DNA of 10,375 bases. It comes from Bacillota bacterium. Lineage in GTDB: Bacteria; Bacillota; Clostridia; Christensenellales; CALWSW01. Below, in pieces: positions 7,263 to 10,375 of the stretch. Below the pieces are notes generated by a model. It searched no databases and was not told the origin of the DNA. It worked only from the letters and a program-made list of their open reading frames with translations. The stretch is from NCBI GenBank assembly GCA_023402915.1, contig JAEYFO010000149.1, positions 1 to 10,375 of the forward strand, in the 5' to 3' direction. Numbering within the stretch: position 1 is the stretch's first letter; each line of letters starts with the position of its first letter. Made by a program: the position numbers and the translations under genes.

Positions 7263-7569
7263 GAAGACCTCCCTGAAATCGGTGAAGCGAACCGGCGCGC
7301 AACAGGAGGAAAGCAGAAAAGGCTTTCCTGCCTTGCGCGGGAAAAGTCGGCTTTCTGTGCGGGCGGACGGTTGCAAACGTGCTGGCGGAGGAAAACAGCA
7401 AAAGAGCAGCTTGCAGCGCGCCATGGTCGCTCGATCCTTTGGTTTGGCGGCTCCTTCGCTTTCAGCCGCTCCGCTGCGGCTCCTGTTTTTCAAAAAAGAG
7501 AAGATAAGATCAGAAAACGCCCAGCGGATCGTCGAGCGTTTTCGAGCGCGTTCTGAACATTCAAAAGGA
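7263..7569 (-). other. Structured leader region upstream of the methyltransferase
   Basis: About 307 bases without a recognisable gene. It holds a perfect 8-bp hairpin, AGGAAAGC (7307-7314) with GCTTTCCT (7322-7329), 45-67 bases before the methyltransferase start codon. It also holds three complementary hexamers, GCGGCT (7447-7452), AGCCGC (7464-7469) and GCGGCT (7476-7481), so the middle one can pair with either neighbour. No convincing promoter was found, so the transcription start is unknown. Confidence 0.4.
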
Positions 7570-7592
7570 AGCGCCAAAAGCTGCCGGGCGCT
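7562..7592 (-). terminator. Terminator of the serine hydrolase gene
   Basis: On the minus strand AGCGCC and GGCGCT form a 6-bp stem (7570-7592) with an 11-base loop, followed by TCCTTTTGA. The stem begins at the last base of the stop codon. The loop is long and the T run is interrupted, so efficiency may be modest. Confidence 0.5.
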
Positions 7593-9034
7593 CAGGCGTT
7601 GACCTGCGTTCCCGTGCTGCGAAGGTACAGCCGCCCGAAGTGCGACCAGCCGGAGGGGCGGATCTGCACGGAGGCGCAGCCCTCGTCAAAGTGGAGCAGG
7701 AAGTGATACGTTCCGCAGCGCCAGCGGCAGTTCGCCTCGCAGAGCAGCGTCTTTTCGTCGCTCCAGACGAACTTTGCCCAGCCCTCGTCCGGCGCGGGAT
7801 CGAGATGCTGCCTGCGCCAGTCGTGCCGTCCCGCCTCGATCACCCAGTCGGATCCCGGCAGCGCCACGGTCAGGCGCAGCGTGTCTGTGGAAAATTCCAC
7901 GCCGATGGTGCGGATGCCGGAGGGGTTTTCGGGGAATTCGTAGCGGTTGCCCGAAACCGCGGCTTCCAGCGGGCTGCTGTCCGTTCCTTCGGGCAGATAC
8001 AGCTCGAGCGCATCACAGTGCGCCGCGAGGGCGGCCTGCGCGGCGGGGTTTTCGGGCAGCGGCTCTTTGGAAAGGTGGGGGTAGATCTGATTCCAGAACA
8101 GGTGGATCACTTCCGGGAACTCTTCATAGTCCGCGTCGCCCTGCAAGGCGTTGCCCGTGGTGATGAACACCAGATCCTCGTCCGGCAGGACAACGATCAG
8201 CTGTGCGCCTGTGCCGATGCAGGCAAAGGCGTTGTTGCGCAGCCGCCAGAACTGATAGCCGTAGCCTGCGTTGCTGTCCAGCTTGGTGTTTTTCGTGTTG
8301 GTCGCGATCTGGCGGCTGGTGGCCGCTTCCAGATAGGCCGGATCGAGCAGCTGCTTGCCGTTCCACATGCCCTTTTGCAGCAGGAACTGGCCAAAGCGCG
8401 CCATGTCCTCCGTCAGGCAGTGGATGCCGCGGTGGCCGACGCAGATGCCCATGGGGCTCATTTCGCACCACGCCCCTTCAATGCCGAGGGGGTCGAGCAG
8501 CCGGGGCTTGAGGTATTCCATCAGGTTCTGTCCCGTCACCCGCTGCACGATGCTGCTGAGGGTGTGCGTGCCGGAAGAATCGTAGCCGAACAGCGCGCCC
8601 GGCCGCACGGGGGGCACGGTGTTGAGGAAGGTTTTGATCCAGTCCGGCGCGGTGCGGTCGATGGCGTAGGCGTTGCCGGTGGACATCATGAGAAGGTTGC
8701 GGATGGTGCGCGACGCGATGAAGGGATGCTTGGACGCTTCGCCCAGCTTGTCCGGGAAAAAGTCGATCACCTTGTCGTCGAGCGTCAGCCGCCCTTCCTG
8801 CACGCAAAAGCCGATGGCCACGGACGTGAAGCTCTTGGAGCAGGAATAGATGATGTGCTGCATGTCGGCGGTATAGGGCTTCCACCAGCCTTCAGAGCAG
8901 ACTTTGCCGTGGCGAAGGAGCATGAAGCTGTGCAGCGGAATGGTCTGCGCGTCCACTTCGCGAAGGAAGTTTTCGATGGCGAACGAGGGGATGCCGGCGG
9001 ATTCCGGCGACGTCCGGGGGAAGGGCTGAGACAT
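7592..9034 (-). CDS. Serine hydrolase of the beta-lactamase / class C family
   Basis: A 480-residue protein with no signal peptide or membrane helix, so probably cytoplasmic. Residues about 10-320 are the beta-lactamase fold (PF00144 type): S64-C-S-K67 in YSCSKSFTS gives the nucleophile and general base, Y151-D-S153 stands where class C enzymes have YxN, and IGTGAQ (273-278) is the region of the third motif. GRLTLDDKVIDFFP (81-94) and IRNLLMMSTGN (111-121) are typical of the family. Residues about 330-480 form a Trp- and Arg-rich beta-strand extension that I do not recognise. Relatives include esterases, D-aminopeptidases and 6-aminohexanoate hydrolase-like enzymes; a lactamase acting outside the cell is unlikely. 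The ATG at 9034 is chosen because GGAGG (9043-9047 complement) lies 8 bases upstream; an in-frame codon at 9121 adds 29 residues without a good site. Confidence 0.85.
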   Translation of the reverse strand: MSQPFPRTSPESAGIPSFAIENFLREVDAQTIPLHSFMLLRHGKVCSEGWWKPYTADMQHIIYSCSKSFTSVAIGFCVQEGRLTLDDKVIDFFPDKLGEASKHPFIASRTIRNLLMMSTGNAYAIDRTAPDWIKTFLNTVPPVRPGALFGYDSSGTHTLSSIVQRVTGQNLMEYLKPRLLDPLGIEGAWCEMSPMGICVGHRGIHCLTEDMARFGQFLLQKGMWNGKQLLDPAYLEAATSRQIATNTKNTKLDSNAGYGYQFWRLRNNAFACIGTGAQLIVVLPDEDLVFITTGNALQGDADYEEFPEVIHLFWNQIYPHLSKEPLPENPAAQAALAAHCDALELYLPEGTDSSPLEAAVSGNRYEFPENPSGIRTIGVEFSTDTLRLTVALPGSDWVIEAGRHDWRRQHLDPAPDEGWAKFVWSDEKTLLCEANCRWRCGTYHFLLHFDEGCASVQIRPSGWSHFGRLYLRSTGTQVNA

Positions 9035-9130
9035 GGGAATGACCTCCGATTCCAATGGTTGAAAATTTTGAAAAAGAGAAAAACAGCGCGGGCGCGCCCT
9101 TGTGGAAATTTTGAAAAGCACAGGACAAAC

Positions 9131-9156
9131 GACGGGGATTTTTTGAAAAATCCGTC
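9131..9156 (-). other. Hairpin in the serine hydrolase leader
   Basis: GACGG (9131-9135) pairs with CCGTC (9152-9156), and ATTTTT with AAAAAT stacks inside, with a two-base GG bulge. This is a stable stem about 100 bases before the hydrolase start. A 12-base direct repeat, AAATTTTGAAAA (9063-9074 and 9106-9117), lies between it and the gene. A regulatory role is possible but unproven. Confidence 0.4.
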
Positions 9157-9188
9157 AAAAATCGAAACGATCCGTCCGATACAGTCTA

Positions 9189-9217
9189 AGAGTAATTCAT
9201 CCCGGAGCGATAGTCAA
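9189..9217 (-). promoter_or_regulatory. Candidate promoter of the serine hydrolase gene
   Basis: On the minus strand TTGACT (9212-9217), a 17-base spacer and TACTCT (9189-9194). The -35 is near consensus and the -10 is weak. It would give a leader of about 150 bases. Confidence 0.4.
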
Positions 9218-9284
9218 GAGAAGGAAGAAGAAGAATTACGCAAAGAGGTCAAAATAGAGAAATAAAAAAACTGCAAAAAGGGGG

Positions 9285-9313
9285 TTGACGGGATTGGGAA
9301 TGTCTGGTATTCT
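9285..9313 (+). promoter_or_regulatory. Sigma-A-type promoter with no gene downstream
   Basis: TTGACG (9285-9290), a 17-base spacer and TATTCT (9308-9313). This is among the best promoter matches in the window. It points rightward into about 90 bases that end in a terminator, with no coding sequence recognised. The start point would fall near 9320, against a perfect palindrome. Confidence 0.6.
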
Positions 9314-9322
9314 TAATTTGTG

Positions 9323-9338
9323 GTTAGCAAATGCTAAC
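9323..9338. promoter_or_regulatory. Perfect palindrome GTTAGCA-AA-TGCTAAC, likely operator
   Basis: Two 7-base arms surround a two-base centre, just after the -10 box and spanning the expected start point. A repressor bound here would block transcription. The TTAGC...GCTAA half-sites are reminiscent of DtxR-type iron or manganese boxes, but that match is from memory and approximate. It could also act as an RNA hairpin. Confidence 0.55.
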
Positions 9339-9405
9339 TCACGTGGAGAAATTCCAAATCGTGTCCTTTCACCAAAGTGTGTGTATGTGTGAGGTTCCAA
9401 AAAAG

Positions 9406-9441
9406 CCCGGATTGGCGTCGCCTGCCAGTCCGGGTCTTTTT
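9406..9441. terminator. Strong bidirectional terminator
   Basis: CCCGGATTGGC (9406-9416) pairs with GCCAGTCCGGG (9424-9434), 11 pairs with one G-U, around a seven-base loop. TCTTTTT follows on the plus strand; on the minus strand a CTTTTTT run follows. It can end both the short plus-strand transcript and the ACT-domain gene. Confidence 0.9.
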
Positions 9442-9493
9442 GCATTTTTGGAACGCACTATTCTGCTTTTGGGGCGCAAATTGTGCCGGCAGC

Positions 9494-9858
9494 CTATTCG
9501 GCTTCCACGGTTTCGCCCGCCTGCCGGAGGGCAAAAAGCGCCGCCGGAAGATGAGCTTCCTTGATGAAGAGATAATCTGTGTCATAGGTCGAAACGGCGG
9601 AAAGCGGAACGCCGGCCTGGGCGATCACTCCGGTCAACCGGGACAAAATGCCCACGAGCGAAAAATCCAGCGGCCCCGCCACGCGCAGGGCGCGCCAGCC
9701 GTCGTCGCGGTAGAGGAGCATTTCCTCCGGCAGGGCGTCCGTGGGGCACTGGAGGGGAAGCTTTTCGTCCGTCCGGGCAAAAAACAGGGGCGCTGCGCCG
9801 GGCAGGGCGCGCAATTTACAATTAAGGAAAGGGGAGCGGAAAGCAGCAGCAGTTTCAT
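9494..9858 (-). pseudogene. ACT-domain protein, frameshifted near its start
   Basis: The body reads as a small ACT-domain (ACT_7-like) protein: APLFFARTDEKLPLQCP, then GWRALRVAGPLDFSLVGILSRL, and GVPLSAVSTYDTDYLFIKE, which is characteristic of this ligand-binding family. Such proteins are about 130 residues and are thought to bind amino acids. The best start is the ATG at 9858, 7 bases after AAAGGAG and downstream of an excellent promoter, and it encodes MKLLLLSAPLSL, which fits the family's N-terminus. But the body lies in the -1 frame relative to that ATG: the frames fit together near 9825-9830 (CTTTCC then CTTAATTGTAAA), so one base seems to be missing. Joined, the product would be about 121 residues. 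No standard -1 slippery heptamer in the right frame was seen. A sequencing error or a recent mutation are the likely explanations; a later in-frame start (Met in PEEM) would keep only the C-terminal half. Confidence 0.75.
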
Positions 9859-9893
9859 GAAAAAACTCCTTTGAAAAAACAGATGGTGCTTTG

Positions 9894-9922
9894 AGTGTAT
9901 CGGGAAGAAAGCGGGCTGTCAA
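9894..9922 (-). promoter_or_regulatory. Promoter of the ACT-domain gene
   Basis: On the minus strand a consensus TTGACA (9917-9922), a 17-base spacer and TACACT (9894-9899). The start point would be near 9887, about 29 bases before the ATG. It is the best promoter match in the window. Confidence 0.7.
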
Positions 9923-10124
9923 ACGGCGGGCGGCAGGGGCGCTTTGAAAGAATGGGACGGGAAGTCGTTTTTGAAAAGAAGAAGCGGAGATTTTTTGCGG
10001 GAAAAAGGCGATTTTGGGGAGCGAAAGAAGGGGTTTGCATGTTTTTGGCGATGGGAGAATTCCCAAAAAGAAAAAAGCCGTTCGGCAAAATGCGCGCCAA
10101 AGCCTCGCGCGATCTCGACGGGAT

Positions 10125-10157
10125 TTGCGCTTTGGATGGGGTAAACTTTCAGATACA
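10125..10157 (+). promoter_or_regulatory. Possible long-spacer promoter of the spoIIE-like gene
   Basis: TTGCGC (10125-10130) and GATACA (10152-10157) are separated by 21 bases. Bacillus subtilis spoIIE and spoIIG promoters have abnormally long spacers and need Spo0A-P. A TGNCGAA-type Spo0A box occurs on the minus strand as TGCCGAA (10081-10087), and a weaker one as CGTCGAG (10114-10120). The element matches are imperfect. The rest of the 279-base gap (9923-10201) showed nothing else convincing. Confidence 0.25.
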
Positions 10158-10201
10158 TGCTCGTCCCCAAGGGGAAACGGGCGGCTGGGAGGGATGGAAG
10201 G

Positions 10202-10375
10202 ATGCTGGCAAAGGAAAAAGTGCAGCGCTGGCGGCGGACGGTGCGCCTGCCTGCCGTGCGGGAAATGCTGCGGCAAATGGGGAGCTTTGCGCTGACGGCG
10301 CTGCTGGCCCGGGCGGCGCTGCCCGACGGGCTGGCGCCCTTTGCTCCGGCAACGGCGGCGGCCGCATGGATCGCG
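10202..10375 (+). CDS. spoIIE: Probable stage II sporulation protein E, N-terminal fragment
   Basis: Fifty-eight codons run off the right edge. A basic N-terminus (KEKVQRWRRTVRLP) is followed by a hydrophobic stretch, MGSFALTALLARAALPDG, then LAPFAPATAAAAWIA. This matches the first membrane helix of clostridial SpoIIE, which typically has the pattern LLGRA-x-L-x-x-GL-x-PFG-x-A. Full SpoIIE has about ten membrane helices and a C-terminal PP2C phosphatase that dephosphorylates SpoIIAA to activate sigma-F in the forespore; neither is visible here. GGGAGGG (10187-10193) lies 8 bases before the ATG. An in-frame ATG at 10157 has no ribosome site. It is divergent from the ACT-domain gene. Another multi-helix membrane protein remains possible. 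Confidence 0.6.
   Translation, partial: MLAKEKVQRWRRTVRLPAVREMLRQMGSFALTALLARAALPDGLAPFAPATAAAAWIA

Larger units (their letters stand above)
9320..9441 (+). ncRNA. Candidate regulated small RNA, about 120 nt
   Basis: The unit is bounded by a promoter and a strong terminator. The predicted RNA has three stems. The first is GUUAGC/GCUAAC near the 5' end (9323-9338), extendable by GUG/CAC with a bulged U. The second is a bulged hairpin, CACGUGGA with UCCA and CGUG (9340-9363). The third is the terminator stem (9406-9434). Between the last two lies a pyrimidine-rich stretch, UCCUUUCACC (9364-9373), which is complementary to Shine-Dalgarno AAAGGA. ATG codons at 9331 and 9385 have no ribosome site and read through the terminator, so a peptide is unlikely. 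The layout resembles trans-acting regulatory RNAs, but it could also be the orphan leader of a lost gene. No known RNA family was recognised. Confidence 0.4.

Noticed and set aside
7464..7490. Plus-strand terminator-like hairpin with TGTTTTT
   Set aside because: No plus-strand gene lies upstream for it to terminate. It is more likely an incidental part of the minus-strand leader structure.
7263..7577. In-frame 105-residue N-terminal extension of the methyltransferase
   Set aside because: The extension is Arg/Pro/Ser-rich with no family similarity, and GGGAGG fixes the start at 7262, which gives a normal-length enzyme.
7640..9265. A 541-codon plus-strand open frame opposite the serine hydrolase
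   Set aside because: It is an antisense shadow. The opposite strand encodes a recognisable hydrolase with SxxK and a good ribosome site.
9331..9564. A 77-codon plus-strand open frame within the proposed small RNA unit
   Set aside because: Its ATG lies inside the palindrome with no ribosome site, and the frame runs through the terminator stem into the antisense of the ACT gene.
9816..9850. Programmed -1 frameshift in the ACT-domain gene
   Set aside because: CCCTTTC fits the X-XXY-YYZ letter pattern but lies in the wrong frame for the upstream ATG. A one-base deletion or sequence error is simpler.

Overview
The window reads as a GC-rich spore-forming member of the Clostridia, probably an anaerobic gut or oral Oscillospiraceae-type bacterium. 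This is inferred from four things: a gene beginning at the right edge that looks like SpoIIE; strong AGGAGG-type ribosome sites with sigma-A-like promoters; an anaerobic-respiration flavoprotein lipoprotein; and a TIM44/SPFH/zinc-ribbon gene pair typical of Firmicutes. No tRNA, rRNA, CRISPR array, insertion sequence or phage gene was recognised.

Left part (1-3695). After the probable last codons and terminator of a gene entering from the left, about 500 bases hold no convincing gene. A minus-strand lipoprotein of the fumarate/urocanate reductase family (FMN-binding domain plus FAD domain) follows, transcribed divergently from a MerR-type regulator. The 278-base gap between them holds one promoter candidate in each direction, plus a direct repeat that may be the regulator's site. 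The likely picture is a substrate-responsive extracytoplasmic reductase under local control.

Middle (3750-6278). A promoter, a secreted/membrane-anchored TIM44-like protein ending in a zinc ribbon, a GC-rich intergenic hairpin, an SPFH (YdjI-like) protein carrying three further zinc ribbons, and a strong terminator form a two-gene operon, probably a membrane-organisation or envelope-stress module.

Right part (6576-10375). Two minus-strand genes follow, a small SAM-dependent methyltransferase and a cytoplasmic beta-lactamase-fold serine hydrolase. Each has its own leader. Next comes an apparently gene-less transcription unit on the plus strand: a good promoter, a perfect palindrome at the start site, about 65 further bases and a strong bidirectional terminator. 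It is my best candidate for something undescribed, a regulated small RNA of about 120 nt. Facing it is an ACT-domain gene with an excellent promoter and ribosome site, but its start codon is out of frame with its body (frameshift or sequence error). The window ends in the first 58 codons of a probable spoIIE gene, preceded by a possible promoter with an unusually long 21-base spacer.

All family assignments come from reading the sequence by eye. No database search was run.
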